From a virus, in the IMG/VR virus record IMGVR_UViG_3300033143_005712, positions 1 through 64,000 of that record: DNA of 64,000 bases. The stretch is one strand, 5' to 3'. The position numbers and the translations under genes are program-made. Positions 5,260-14,527 of the stretch are shown piece by piece (within the stretch, counting starts at the first letter, position 1; each line of letters starts with the position of its first letter). The notes under the pieces are model-generated. The model worked only from the letters and a program-made list of their open reading frames with translations, was not told the origin of the DNA and searched no databases.

Positions 5260-5607
5260 ATGGCTACTGGAAAGAAACGTAAAATACGTAAGATGAGGAA
5301 AACAGCTTACACTGAACCTAGTGGAAAGACTGCTTCTCATAAAATGGTGTGGACTGGTGACACCAAAAAGAAACGTAAAGGTGACCACGGAGTATTTCCT
5401 TCAGTAAGACCAAAGAAAGGAAAAGAAACTTCTACTAAAGCAGAAGATTGGGAAAGTCAATCTTGGCAAGAAGCTGTAGCCGGAGGTGAATATATACCTA
5501 CAAAGAGTAGAAAAAGAGCTGAAAAGCTGGCTGCTGGTGCTTGGAAGAAAGGTAAAGACAGGAAAGAAGCTATGAAAGCCTATAAAAAATCTAAGAAGAA
5601 AAAATAA
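5260..5607 (+). CDS. Lysine-rich histone-tail-like protein 2
   Basis: This 115-aa protein is very rich in Lys and Arg, with short blocks such as KKRKIRKMRK near the N-terminus and KKSKKKK at the C-terminus. A middle segment at residues ~65-90 (EDWESQSWQEAVAGGEYIP) is the only acidic, foldable part. It ends 1 nt into the start of the third basic protein. A nucleic-acid-binding, possibly packaged protein is inferred from composition and from its position just before the terminase. Confidence 0.65.
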   Translation: MATGKKRKIRKMRKTAYTEPSGKTASHKMVWTGDTKKKRKGDHGVFPSVRPKKGKETSTKAEDWESQSWQEAVAGGEYIPTKSRKRAEKLAAGAWKKGKDRKEAMKAYKKSKKKK

Positions 5608-5840
5608 TGGCAACACAAAAGAAACCTAAAAAGACTGCTGCGGCCAAAGCTGTAACTCAAACAGGATATGGTCATAAAAAAAAGAAAAAGAAAAAAGTAA
5701 GTGCTGACCAAGTTATAGCAGAAGGTAGACAATTCATATTGAGAAGACAACAAGCAATAAAGAAAGCAGGTATAAAGAAAAGAAAGAAATTAGCTGCACC
5801 ATCTGCTTCAGTGAAAAAGGCAACTAAAAAGAAAAAATGA
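5607..5840 (+). CDS. Lysine-rich histone-tail-like protein 3
   Basis: This 77-aa protein has poly-Lys runs (seven Lys at about residues 25-31), Ala-rich stretches and a C-terminal KKATKKKK. A central helix of about 25 residues (VSADQVIAEGRQFILRRQQA) may be the only ordered part. The start overlaps the last base of the previous stop (TAATG), and the stop overlaps the next gene (ATGA), indicating translational coupling. The role is inferred as for the other two basic proteins. Confidence 0.65.
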   Translation: MATQKKPKKTAAAKAVTQTGYGHKKKKKKKVSADQVIAEGRQFILRRQQAIKKAGIKKRKKLAAPSASVKKATKKKK

Positions 5841-6061
5841 ATGGATTTATAAAAATATCAGTTGAATATGTACCAAAAGATATGTCAGCAGAACTTGCTA
5901 ACGACCTTGATATGTATGAAGAAGGATTTTTATACATACGTCCTGAATACATTATGGCCTTTAATGAGAATTCAAAAGGTAAGATAACATTCAGAACAAA
6001 TGATGGAGATGCTTGGATAGCAGACATGTCGATTGATGAATTTGTGAAACAACTACCATGA
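5837..6061 (+). CDS. Small protein directly upstream of the terminase
   Basis: This is a 74-aa acidic protein, a mix of beta strands and one helix (SIDEFVKQLP at the end). It overlaps both the basic protein gene and the large terminase by 4 nt. The family is not recognised. Position suggests co-translation with the packaging machinery. Confidence 0.55.
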   Translation: MNGFIKISVEYVPKDMSAELANDLDMYEEGFLYIRPEYIMAFNENSKGKITFRTNDGDAWIADMSIDEFVKQLP

Positions 6062-8211
6062 GCCAAATACATGCAATACAGAACCCGGATGGAATGTTCG
6101 TTAATACGAATTGTTTCAAAGAAGAGGCTTTGCATTTTCTTAAATATGGATATTACTGTGCAGACCCTTGGGGTTCACCTGCATGGAAAGAGTATTGGGA
6201 TGAACAGCTAAGCAGGTGTATTGGTGGATACACTTCAGGAGGAGTATTTATTACAGGCAATCATTATGGCTACTTGAACTTCGGACAAATCAAGGTTACG
6301 CAAGAATTTGCGGAGGCCGAAGAGCAGGTAGCTATTGATTTGAATAACCCACGTAACAGGCGAAGACAAGGTGCAGGTGCAGCTAAGATTGTTACCTTTC
6401 CTAATTTTTGGAGTATGGACTACAATTATTTTCATGCTGTAGATATTGCACGTTGGGGAGCAGAAGGTCAAACGCAAGAAGAGAAACAAGCCTACGTTGA
6501 TGGCCTTGGATTAGAAATTCGAATACTACCTGATGCCTTGGATGGTGGTTATCACATGATTGTTGGTAAGTCAAGGCGTAAAGGTTTTTCATATAAGAAT
6601 GGATGGGTTGCAGCAAATAACTACAATACCATTCCAAACAGCATTACTATCCTTGGTGCTTTTGATAAAAAGTATTTGTACCCGGAAGGTACAATGAATA
6701 TGACTAATAACTATATCAACTTCTTTAATGAACACACAGGATGGGCGAAAGGAAGAGATTTTGTAAGTAAGATTGACCACAAGAAAGCATCCTATGAAGA
6801 GAAGGATGACAATGACATTTCTGTGGAGAAAGGATATAAAAGTACCGTAATGGCTTTGACATTCAAAGACAATCCTGAAGCAGCGATTGGTAAAGATGGT
6901 ACTCTTGTTGAATTTGAAGAAGCAGGTAAGTTTCCTAACCTGAAAGAGGCTTATATGAAAACTAAGCCTGCAATGGAAGATGGGATTTATACAACAGGTC
7001 AAATGTTTATATTTGGTACAGGTGGTGATATGGAAAGTGGAACAACAGACTTTGCTGAAATGTTCTTCAAACCAACAGCATTTAAGCTTCTACCATTCAG
7101 GAACATTTGGGATAAAAATATAAGTGATACGGCTAAGTGCGGGTTCTTTGTTCCCGATTACTGGAACAAACCGGGGTTTATTGATGAAGATGGAAACTCA
7201 GATAACCAAGCTGCCCTTGAATATGAGCAAGTGAAAAGAGAGCAAATTATTCGAGATACATCTGGAACATCAACATTAAACGAGTACATTCAACAATATC
7301 CCCAAGAACCCTCCGAAGCCTTCCTAACCGTTTCCCATAATGAATTTCCTGTTGTAGAATTGCGTAATCACTTGAATAAGATTATTGCAGAAGACCTTTA
7401 TATCAAGACAACTCAACCTGTATGGATGTTTAGAGACAATGAAACAGGTAAAGCCAGAATGAGACCTGATATGAAAAATGAACTTAATCCTGTAGTTAAC
7501 TTTCCAACCAAAGGTGGAGACAAAACAGGATGTTGGGTGATTGTAGAAGCTCCCGTTCCAAATGCTCCTAGAGGATTATATAAAGGAGGTTATGACCCTT
7601 ATCGCCAAGACCAGAGTGAAGGTGAATCTTTAGGTGCATTCTACATCTATAAATCAGCAAATGATTTTTCATACACTAGAGATAAAATAGTTGCTTGGTA
7701 CGTAGGACGGCCTATAACAACTGATGTCTGTAACCGTAATGTAGAACTCGGTGCAGAGCTATATAATCTTGAGTTAATGCATGAAAATGAAGTAGTTGAA
7801 GTAAAGAGCTATTTTAATAAGCGAAAAAAATTACATCTGTTAGCAGCACAACCTGATGCTGTTATTTCAAAAAATATTAAGAATTCTCGTGTTGCGAGAG
7901 TTTATGGGATACACATGAATGATAAGTTGAAAGATGCCGGTGAAAAATACATCAAACGCTGGCTGCTGGAAGAAAGAGACGTTGATGAACATGGAGAGAA
8001 GATTCTGAATCTTGAAACTATTGATGACATTGGATTGTTAGAAGAGTTGATTTCCTACCATAGGAAAGGAAACTTTGATAGAGTTATGGCGTTTATGATG
8101 GTTATGTTTCAGATTGAAGAGGAAGCAGAAGGAAAAGTCTACGGAGATAATAAAGTAACTCAGGTAGCACAACAAATTCACGATTTAAAGTTATTTGCAC
8201 GTAAAAACTAA
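6058..8211 (+). CDS. terL: Terminase large subunit (packaging ATPase/nuclease)
   Basis: This 717-aa protein is the motor that packages DNA at the portal. A Walker A-like loop (GKSRRKGF, residues 170-177) and a Walker B/catalytic pair (LVEFEEAG, with E287/E288) identify the ATPase half. The C-terminal nuclease half contains the RNase H-like acidic position in GGYDPYRQDQ (D513), with further acidic residues later. The length is within the crAss-like TerL range, which exceeds that of most terminases. It overlaps the upstream gene by 4 nt and is followed 5 nt later by the portal gene, the standard crAss-like order. The nuclease metal ligands beyond D513 are not assigned with certainty. Confidence 0.9.
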   Translation: MSQIHAIQNPDGMFVNTNCFKEEALHFLKYGYYCADPWGSPAWKEYWDEQLSRCIGGYTSGGVFITGNHYGYLNFGQIKVTQEFAEAEEQVAIDLNNPRNRRRQGAGAAKIVTFPNFWSMDYNYFHAVDIARWGAEGQTQEEKQAYVDGLGLEIRILPDALDGGYHMIVGKSRRKGFSYKNGWVAANNYNTIPNSITILGAFDKKYLYPEGTMNMTNNYINFFNEHTGWAKGRDFVSKIDHKKASYEEKDDNDISVEKGYKSTVMALTFKDNPEAAIGKDGTLVEFEEAGKFPNLKEAYMKTKPAMEDGIYTTGQMFIFGTGGDMESGTTDFAEMFFKPTAFKLLPFRNIWDKNISDTAKCGFFVPDYWNKPGFIDEDGNSDNQAALEYEQVKREQIIRDTSGTSTLNEYIQQYPQEPSEAFLTVSHNEFPVVELRNHLNKIIAEDLYIKTTQPVWMFRDNETGKARMRPDMKNELNPVVNFPTKGGDKTGCWVIVEAPVPNAPRGLYKGGYDPYRQDQSEGESLGAFYIYKSANDFSYTRDKIVAWYVGRPITTDVCNRNVELGAELYNLELMHENEVVEVKSYFNKRKKLHLLAAQPDAVISKNIKNSRVARVYGIHMNDKLKDAGEKYIKRWLLEERDVDEHGEKILNLETIDDIGLLEELISYHRKGNFDRVMAFMMVMFQIEEEAEGKVYGDNKVTQVAQQIHDLKLFARKN

Positions 8212-8216
8212 TCATC

Positions 8217-10652
8217 ATGGAAACAGTAGACCAACTGACAAAAATGCGTAATTCATACGCAGCAAAAAATAAAAAGGATAAGGCGTGGTACAAGAGAATT
8301 ATGGATTACTTGGATTATCGTACTCCTTTCAATCAAGGATTAGATAGTGGTATCAATAGTGGTTACGGATACAACTTTTATGACTATGACCGGGTACGTT
8401 CAAAACGTATCAATTATAATTTATACAACGGAGTTATAGACAAAACTGATTTTGAATATGTCTATAAACCACTAGGAGAAGATGTAGGGGAACTGCCCGC
8501 AGACTTTACCAACAAAGATATTGTAAGTGGTAAGATTAAAGTCTTACTTGGAATGGAAATGGAGAGAACATTTCCTTGGCGTATCGTAGCTGTTAACCCA
8601 GAAGCTACTACTCGTAAAGAAGAAAAGAAATTTGGAATGATGAGGGAGTATGTTATCCAACAGATAATGCAACCAATTCAAGAGCAAATTGAAGCAAAAA
8701 TGGCTGAGCAAAGTCAGGGCCAGCCTCTGACTCAAGAACAACAGCAACAAGTACAACAACAAGTAGCTCAAGAACTTGAAGCTATGACACCACCTGAAGT
8801 TGAAAATTATATGAAACGCAAGCATCAAGACCCGGCTGAAATGTTAGCTACTCAAATCTTGAGTTTCATCGTAAAAGAAGAAAATGTTGAATACAAGTTT
8901 AACAAGGGATGGAGACATGCATGTATATCTGCAGAAGAGGTTTATTGGGTTGGCATCATAAATGACGAACCGGTAATCACGAACATCAATCCGTTATATT
9001 TCGAATATGATAAAGAAGCAGATGGAGACTTTTTTGAGGATGGAGAATGGGCAGGAGTAGAACTCTGGCTTACACCATCTCAAGTAGTTCAGTATTTTGG
9101 AGATGAACTAACAAATGATAATATTGATTCACTATATGAGGGATACAATACCAGCCCGGAAGATATGGAGTTTCGTTTTGATGGAACATCCACTGATTAT
9201 GGCAAGATACGTGTCTTGCATAGAGCTTGGAAAGCTTTACGTAAAATGGGATTTGTTCAATACATTGACCCCGAAACAGGAGCTATTGAAGAAAAGCTCG
9301 TAGGAGAAAACTATAAGATTTCTCCTGCATTGGGAGAACTTACCGTTACTTGGGAATGGATACCTGAAGTATATGAAGGATACAAAATCAACAGTGATAT
9401 TTATGTAAGATTACGTCCTATACCTTCACAACCAAAAAATCTTGAAAATCTTTATGAATGTAAACTGCCTTATTATGGTGGTGTATATGACAACATAAAC
9501 TCTCAACCAACATCTCTGATGGACAGAATGAAAGTCTATCAATACTACTATAATATAATAATGTATAGAATTGAGATGTTGATGGCATCTGACAAAGGCA
9601 AGATTCTTTTGTTAAATATGAATATGATTCCTAATTCTCAAGACATCGACATGGAGAAGTGGATATATTATACAGAGTCTGCCAAAATTGGATTTATGAA
9701 TCCAAATGAAGAAGGTAATCAAGGTATGGATATATCTACTGCAGCTAAAGAAATTGATATGTCTTTAGTATCTGACATTCAAAAGTACATTGAATTGGCA
9801 GAATATATTGAACAAAGATGTGGTGCTACTATTGGTGTAACAAAAGAGATGGAAGGACGGATTGGACAATATCAAGCTGTACGAACTACAGAACAGGCAA
9901 TCTCTCAAGGTAACTATATTGTAGAACCTTATTTTGATTTTCACAATATTATTAAGAAGAACGCTATGACTGCACTTATGAATGTGTCAGTTATTGCTTA
10001 CAGTCAAAATGGTAAAGAGAAGCTTAATTATATCATGGATGATTTCTCAAGAGAGATTATCAACATAGATAAAAACTTACTTGCCTTATCTCATTATGGA
10101 TTGTTTGTTGCTAACTCAATGGACACCATCAAAGTAAAAGAGGCAATCAATAACTTATCAATGGCTGCAATGCAAAATCAAGCACTTGACATGAGTGATG
10201 TTATTAGTGTAATTGAAAGTGACAGTATCACAGATGCTAAAGAAAAGCTTAAAGTTGGAGAAGACCGTAAACGTAAAGAACTTCAACAAGATAATGAAGC
10301 AAAAATGGCTCATGAAAAAGAGATGGCCGCTAAAGCTGATGAAGTACGTGAAGAAGAACGTAAACATGAAGGTGATATGATTGTATTGAAAGAAGAAGAA
10401 CGCAGAGAAACTGAACTGCAGAAACAAGCTATCTTAGCATTAGGCTTTGCAGAAGACAAAGATGTAAACCAGAATCAGATACCTGATGTTATTGAAGTAA
10501 TGCGTGAAGGAATAGATGCAAATATCAAACTTCGTAAACAAAATCTTGATGAGAAAAAGTTTGACCATCAGAAAGGTGTAGATAAAAAGAAACTACAAAT
10601 CGAAGATAAGAAGGCCAATCAAAAGGCTAATAAACCAGCTAAAGCAAGTTAA
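8217..10652 (+). CDS. Portal protein
   Basis: This 811-aa protein would form the dodecameric DNA channel at the capsid vertex. It follows the terminase and precedes the scaffold and capsid genes. The size fits crAss-like portals (around 800 aa). An N-terminal alpha/beta region is interrupted by a Gln-rich helix (about residues 150-190). A central region (KGWRHACISAEEVYWVG, then WLTPSQVV) fits the wing, a long stem/clip region follows, and the last ~150 residues are a highly charged coiled coil with repeated EEERK-type blocks. The long charged tail may be the barrel or a scaffold contact. The assignment rests on order, size and architecture rather than on a catalytic motif. Confidence 0.85.
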   Translation: METVDQLTKMRNSYAAKNKKDKAWYKRIMDYLDYRTPFNQGLDSGINSGYGYNFYDYDRVRSKRINYNLYNGVIDKTDFEYVYKPLGEDVGELPADFTNKDIVSGKIKVLLGMEMERTFPWRIVAVNPEATTRKEEKKFGMMREYVIQQIMQPIQEQIEAKMAEQSQGQPLTQEQQQQVQQQVAQELEAMTPPEVENYMKRKHQDPAEMLATQILSFIVKEENVEYKFNKGWRHACISAEEVYWVGIINDEPVITNINPLYFEYDKEADGDFFEDGEWAGVELWLTPSQVVQYFGDELTNDNIDSLYEGYNTSPEDMEFRFDGTSTDYGKIRVLHRAWKALRKMGFVQYIDPETGAIEEKLVGENYKISPALGELTVTWEWIPEVYEGYKINSDIYVRLRPIPSQPKNLENLYECKLPYYGGVYDNINSQPTSLMDRMKVYQYYYNIIMYRIEMLMASDKGKILLLNMNMIPNSQDIDMEKWIYYTESAKIGFMNPNEEGNQGMDISTAAKEIDMSLVSDIQKYIELAEYIEQRCGATIGVTKEMEGRIGQYQAVRTTEQAISQGNYIVEPYFDFHNIIKKNAMTALMNVSVIAYSQNGKEKLNYIMDDFSREIINIDKNLLALSHYGLFVANSMDTIKVKEAINNLSMAAMQNQALDMSDVISVIESDSITDAKEKLKVGEDRKRKELQQDNEAKMAHEKEMAAKADEVREEERKHEGDMIVLKEEERRETELQKQAILALGFAEDKDVNQNQIPDVIEVMREGIDANIKLRKQNLDEKKFDHQKGVDKKKLQIEDKKANQKANKPAKAS

Positions 10653-10676
10653 TGCTATTAGCACATAATATGAAAT

Positions 10677-10722
10677 GTTAAGATTAAAACTTAACAAATA
10701 TTAATTTTTAAACTTAAATTTG
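10677..10722 (+). promoter_or_regulatory. Putative promoter ahead of the scaffold/capsid genes
   Basis: TAAATTTG (10715-10722) matches the TAnnTTTG -7 consensus of Bacteroidales and is 7 nt from the start at 10729. An inverted repeat (GTTAAG at 10677-10682, CTTAAC at 10690-10695) lies about 20 nt upstream, where the -33 region would be. The closeness to the ATG would make the transcript nearly leaderless, so this is tentative. Confidence 0.4.
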
Positions 10723-10728
10723 TAAGAG

Positions 10729-11967
10729 ATGAGTGAAGAAAGAGAAGTAAAAGAAGAAAGTCAGGAAGAACTGGCTACTTTTGAATGGGACACAGCCGAC
10801 AACTTAGAACTGTTTGGCGAACCTATTGATGAAACAAAACTAACTGATGAAGAAAAAGAAAAAATCGACAAAAAAGAAGAGTCTAGCAGTAAAGGCGATA
10901 ACCCAGAAGACTCCTCCAACAAAGAAACTGGTAAGGAAGAAGACAGTAAGAGCAATGTCGAAAAAGATGATAAAGTCATCGGCAGTGGTGAAGGCAGCGA
11001 AGAGGACTCTAAAAGCGACAAAGACCGTGATAAAGAAGTAGAATTCTTCACTGGAAAAGAAGAAGAACCGGAAGAACAACCGGCTGGTGTAGGAGAAAAA
11101 GTGTTATCAATACTTGCCTCCGAACTAAAAAAACAAGGAATTTTCTCATCAGTTGAGATACCTGAAGGAGACCTGACAGAAGAAGAGTTTGTAGGTCTTC
11201 AGGAACAAGAGATTGAAAACCGCATCCAAGAAACATTCGAAGGATTCTTCGAAGAGATGGATGAAGATGGAAAAGCCTTTTTGAAGTTTAAGAAAGAAGG
11301 TGGAAAAACATCAGAGTTCTTTGACGTAGTGAAAAATACTTCAGGTTATCCTACAGGCGATATTGAAACAGAAGTGTATCAAAGACGAATCGCCAGATTC
11401 CATGCTGAGAAAATTGAAGGACTTGATGTTGATGAAGCACAAGAGAAAGTTGATTGGCTTGAACAAAATGGAAAACTTGATAAATATGCCAGACGTTACG
11501 ATGAAAAGGTAAGGAAACTTGAAGCAAGTGAGAAACAGCGTCTTGAAGATACAGCAGTAAAACTTGCTAAAGGCAGAGAAAATGAAGAAAAAGAATTTGC
11601 TAAAACGATTAAAAGTACACTGGATGAAACGGATGAGATTAAGAAGTTTACCATTTCAAAGAAAGAAAAGATTGAACTCTTGGGATACATCACAAAGCCT
11701 AGTGTAAAAGTTGGTAAAAACAGATTTCTTACAGGTCTACAAAGTGACTTGAATAAACTCTCACAGAATCCTGAAAGTCTGGTATTACTTGCAAAACTAC
11801 TCAGAACAGATTTTGATACATCAAACTTGAGTACTAAGATTGAAACAGAAACAACAAAAGACTTGAAGAAGAATATTCAGAGAGCACAACAAAACATAAA
11901 ACCGAGTACATCAGGAAGCACGAAAGGAAGGTCATTATCGGACTTTTTCTCTGACGCTCCTGATTAA
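10729..11967 (+). CDS. Probable capsid scaffolding / head assembly protein
   Basis: This is a 412-aa protein. Residues 1-115 are almost entirely acidic and Ser/Lys-rich, with low complexity (long runs of E, D, K and S). The rest is helical and charged, with coiled-coil character (RKLEASEKQRLEDTAVKLAK). A short tail ends in RSLSDFFSDAPD, resembling the C-terminal capsid-binding tails of scaffold proteins. The location between portal and major capsid genes is where scaffolds are encoded. No protease domain is visible, so removal of the scaffold would need another activity. Confidence 0.65.
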   Translation: MSEEREVKEESQEELATFEWDTADNLELFGEPIDETKLTDEEKEKIDKKEESSSKGDNPEDSSNKETGKEEDSKSNVEKDDKVIGSGEGSEEDSKSDKDRDKEVEFFTGKEEEPEEQPAGVGEKVLSILASELKKQGIFSSVEIPEGDLTEEEFVGLQEQEIENRIQETFEGFFEEMDEDGKAFLKFKKEGGKTSEFFDVVKNTSGYPTGDIETEVYQRRIARFHAEKIEGLDVDEAQEKVDWLEQNGKLDKYARRYDEKVRKLEASEKQRLEDTAVKLAKGRENEEKEFAKTIKSTLDETDEIKKFTISKKEKIELLGYITKPSVKVGKNRFLTGLQSDLNKLSQNPESLVLLAKLLRTDFDTSNLSTKIETETTKDLKKNIQRAQQNIKPSTSGSTKGRSLSDFFSDAPD

Positions 11968-11991
11968 TTTTAACCTTTAATATAAACAGTT

Positions 11992-13440
11992 ATGAGTGCA
12001 TTACACAATAAACTCGTTACGAAACAGATGCCTTGGCACGCAAACATGACCGAGCTTAATCACCTCGGAGCTGCTTTGATTGCCAAGCCAGCTATTTTCG
12101 AATCGAAAATGAACCAGCTCTTTACTGCCCACCGTTATTCTGATAATCCACTTACGACTAACCTTGTAGGACTTGGAAAGGAAGAAACTATCGGTAGCTC
12201 ACAATGGGAATGGCAGTTAAAAGGAGCGACAACAAGGCCGTTAGTCTCTGTTGAGAACATTTCGGGAACATCCTATCCCGGTAAAGGTCTTACCAACTAT
12301 AAAATCAAACTTGATGAAAACTGGTATCAACCCGGTGACATCATCTTTCCCGGAACTTCTAATAAGAAGTACCAATCAAGGATTCAAGAAGAAGTTCAAA
12401 AAAGTGGTACAGGAACAATCTATCATGCCCGTCTGATGACAGATGATAGGAATGCTTTTGTTCCGCCTACACTTCTTGCTCCCGGTCAGCAATGGGGAAA
12501 ACTGTACTCACAGTATGAAGAAGCTGCCGAGCAGTCTGGCTCAACTCAGTACAGTATGCCTTTAGACCTGACAAATAAAATGGGTCGCTACAGGAAAAAA
12601 TATCAGGTGACAGGTGATGCTGCTGATGAAGTTCTTGCAGTTAAGATTCAAGACAACAAGGGTAGCTGGCATGACTCTTGGGTTAAATATGCCGAAGTTG
12701 AATACTGGCAACAGTGGTATCGTGAACTTGAAAGAGGTTTCTGGTATTCTCGTTCAACTGATTCAGTACTCGGTGCAAATGGTCGTCCTATTTATACAGG
12801 GCCGGGTCTCCAAGAACAATTGGAAGACAGCCATATCTACCGGTATTCTCACCTCACAGCTAAACTCATCGAAGAATACTTGATGGACATTTTCTACTCA
12901 AGGGTAAAACCGGGTAGCCAAAGGAAAATCAAAGGATTTACAGGTGAATATGGAATGCTGTTATTCCATCGTGCAATCCAAGATTGGTCGCAGAAAACAG
13001 GATTCATCCAAATCGTACAGGACTTAACAATGTCAAAAACATCTAGTCCTTATAACGAAAACGCTCTGCAAGCTGGTTACCAGTTTACAAAGTATATTAT
13101 GGCAAATGGTGCTGAACTTGAATTGGTTCACAATCCATTATATGATGACAGAGAAATCAACTTCGAAATTGACCCTGTATCTGGATTCCCTATTGAATCA
13201 CAGAGGATTACTTTCCTTGACTTTACAGGAACAGGAAGCCAGTCCAATATCAGGATTATCAACAAGAAAAATGGTTACAAACTTGGTTACGTTGCCGGCC
13301 TGAGCAATCCTTATGGCCCGAACAACGGGAAACTGATGAGTCACTCTGGAAACTATTATGAAATGCATGTCGAAAAACAAGTTGGCCTGCATATCGAAGA
13401 TGTTACTCGCTGCGGGGAACTTATCCTCAGCCGTAACTAA
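11992..13440 (+). CDS. Major capsid protein (HK97-like fold expected)
   Basis: This is a 482-aa protein. Position after portal and scaffold, length near 490 aa and the general sequence character fit the crAss-like major capsid protein, which is known to adopt the HK97 fold. The N-terminal arm (residues 1-45) leads into a compact alpha/beta body. There is a long stretch of strands and glycines (residues 60-150) compatible with the E-loop/insertion domain, and the end (GLHIEDVTRCGELILSRN) fits a terminal strand. A strong hairpin terminator follows and a host-type promoter precedes the scaffold gene, consistent with separate high-level expression. Confidence 0.85.
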   Translation: MSALHNKLVTKQMPWHANMTELNHLGAALIAKPAIFESKMNQLFTAHRYSDNPLTTNLVGLGKEETIGSSQWEWQLKGATTRPLVSVENISGTSYPGKGLTNYKIKLDENWYQPGDIIFPGTSNKKYQSRIQEEVQKSGTGTIYHARLMTDDRNAFVPPTLLAPGQQWGKLYSQYEEAAEQSGSTQYSMPLDLTNKMGRYRKKYQVTGDAADEVLAVKIQDNKGSWHDSWVKYAEVEYWQQWYRELERGFWYSRSTDSVLGANGRPIYTGPGLQEQLEDSHIYRYSHLTAKLIEEYLMDIFYSRVKPGSQRKIKGFTGEYGMLLFHRAIQDWSQKTGFIQIVQDLTMSKTSSPYNENALQAGYQFTKYIMANGAELELVHNPLYDDREINFEIDPVSGFPIESQRITFLDFTGTGSQSNIRIINKKNGYKLGYVAGLSNPYGPNNGKLMSHSGNYYEMHVEKQVGLHIEDVTRCGELILSRN

Positions 13441-13456
13441 TGTGTTTTTCATAAGA

Positions 13457-13484
13457 AAGTTGCGGAGTTTGACCTCCGCAGCTT
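13457..13484 (+). terminator. Terminator after the major capsid gene
   Basis: The arms AAGTTGCGGAG and CTCCGCAGCTT pair with one G-T wobble, around a short loop, and are followed by TTTATTAT. It lies 17 nt after the capsid stop codon. The T-tract is weak, so partial read-through into the next virion gene is likely. Confidence 0.7.
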
Positions 13485-13534
13485 TATTATGAAGTTTTGA
13501 AAAAAGAGATATATTAACCTAAAAGTTCATTGAA

Positions 13535-14527
13535 ATGTTAGTAGAAGTAAGAGCGATTGAAAGAGACAAGTGGCATGGTAAAAAAGGAAGTGAAAATTTT
13601 ACTCAACCCATGAAACTTGAATGCCTGTTTGATAAGTCAACAGGTAAGTATGCTACAGGTTTATCAGAAGAAGAACGGATTAAGCTTGAAGCAGATACAG
13701 GATACGATTTGTCAGATGCTTATTCAGAGACACCGCATCCTTTCTGGAGTTCAGCAACCGCAGTTATAAAACTGCCTGTAACAACAACAATATTTGACAC
13801 CGAGAAGCCACTAGACCTTATAAAGGTAAAAGTCCTAAAGGCAAGTAAATATGTGGCGAACTCAATGAAGGAGTATGAAGAAGGAATGTTTCCAGAAGCT
13901 ACTCATGTAATCTTTGATGAGAAAGAAGAAATGGAGATTAAAGCCTCCAAGATTCAGAAGAAACGCAAAGCAACACAATTAGCAATCATTATGACTGCTG
14001 ATGAGAAAGCCAATGTAATTCAGATTCTCTCTCATAAATCCATGCGAAATCAAAGTCAAGATTTCCTTGACGTTGAAATCGACAGGATTATCGAAGAAGA
14101 TGTTACGATGTTCATTCAAACAGCAAAAGCTGATAAGAGTGAAACTTACATCAAAGCAGCTATTCTTGAGGGCATTCACAGAAATATCCTGACAAAAGAA
14201 GGAAACATTATTCTGTATATGGGAGACCGTATCGGACATAATCTTGAAGAGGCTGTAAAATATTTTGCAGACCCTGATAATCAAATGATTAAAGCAAGTA
14301 TGCTTGAGAAGATGACCTTTACAAAACCAAAAGAAAAGGTAGAAATACCTAAATTTGAACCAGAACCAGATGCTCCTTATGGTAAAGAACATATAACAGA
14401 ACCTGAGTCAGAACCGATACTTGGGCCAGAAGAGTTTATTAAAACTGAGCCGGAAGAGGTTAAAGTTGAGGAGAAACCCAAAGTTGTAAAAAAACCTCGA
14501 AGGCCAGTAAAAAAAGATAAAGAATGA
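13535..14527 (+). CDS. Capsid-associated structural protein, crAss-like
   Basis: This is a 330-aa protein. The N-terminal ~130 residues are mixed alpha/beta with aromatic positions (PHPFWSSATAVIKL). The middle is helical. The last ~65 residues are a Pro/Glu/Lys-rich tail (EPEPDAPYG, EEKPKVVKKPRRP), which is likely flexible. The gene follows the capsid gene and overlaps the next one by 4 nt. I infer a head protein from position. The basic end of the tail could contact DNA or the acidic scaffold. Confidence 0.55.
   Translation: MLVEVRAIERDKWHGKKGSENFTQPMKLECLFDKSTGKYATGLSEEERIKLEADTGYDLSDAYSETPHPFWSSATAVIKLPVTTTIFDTEKPLDLIKVKVLKASKYVANSMKEYEEGMFPEATHVIFDEKEEMEIKASKIQKKRKATQLAIIMTADEKANVIQILSHKSMRNQSQDFLDVEIDRIIEEDVTMFIQTAKADKSETYIKAAILEGIHRNILTKEGNIILYMGDRIGHNLEEAVKYFADPDNQMIKASMLEKMTFTKPKEKVEIPKFEPEPDAPYGKEHITEPESEPILGPEEFIKTEPEEVKVEEKPKVVKKPRRPVKKDKE

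Noticed and set aside
10847-11041. Lysine-rich plus-strand ORF of 64 aa inside the scaffold-like gene
   Set aside because: It is an out-of-frame reading of the acidic GAA/AAA-rich segment, lies entirely within a well-supported gene and has no separate signals.
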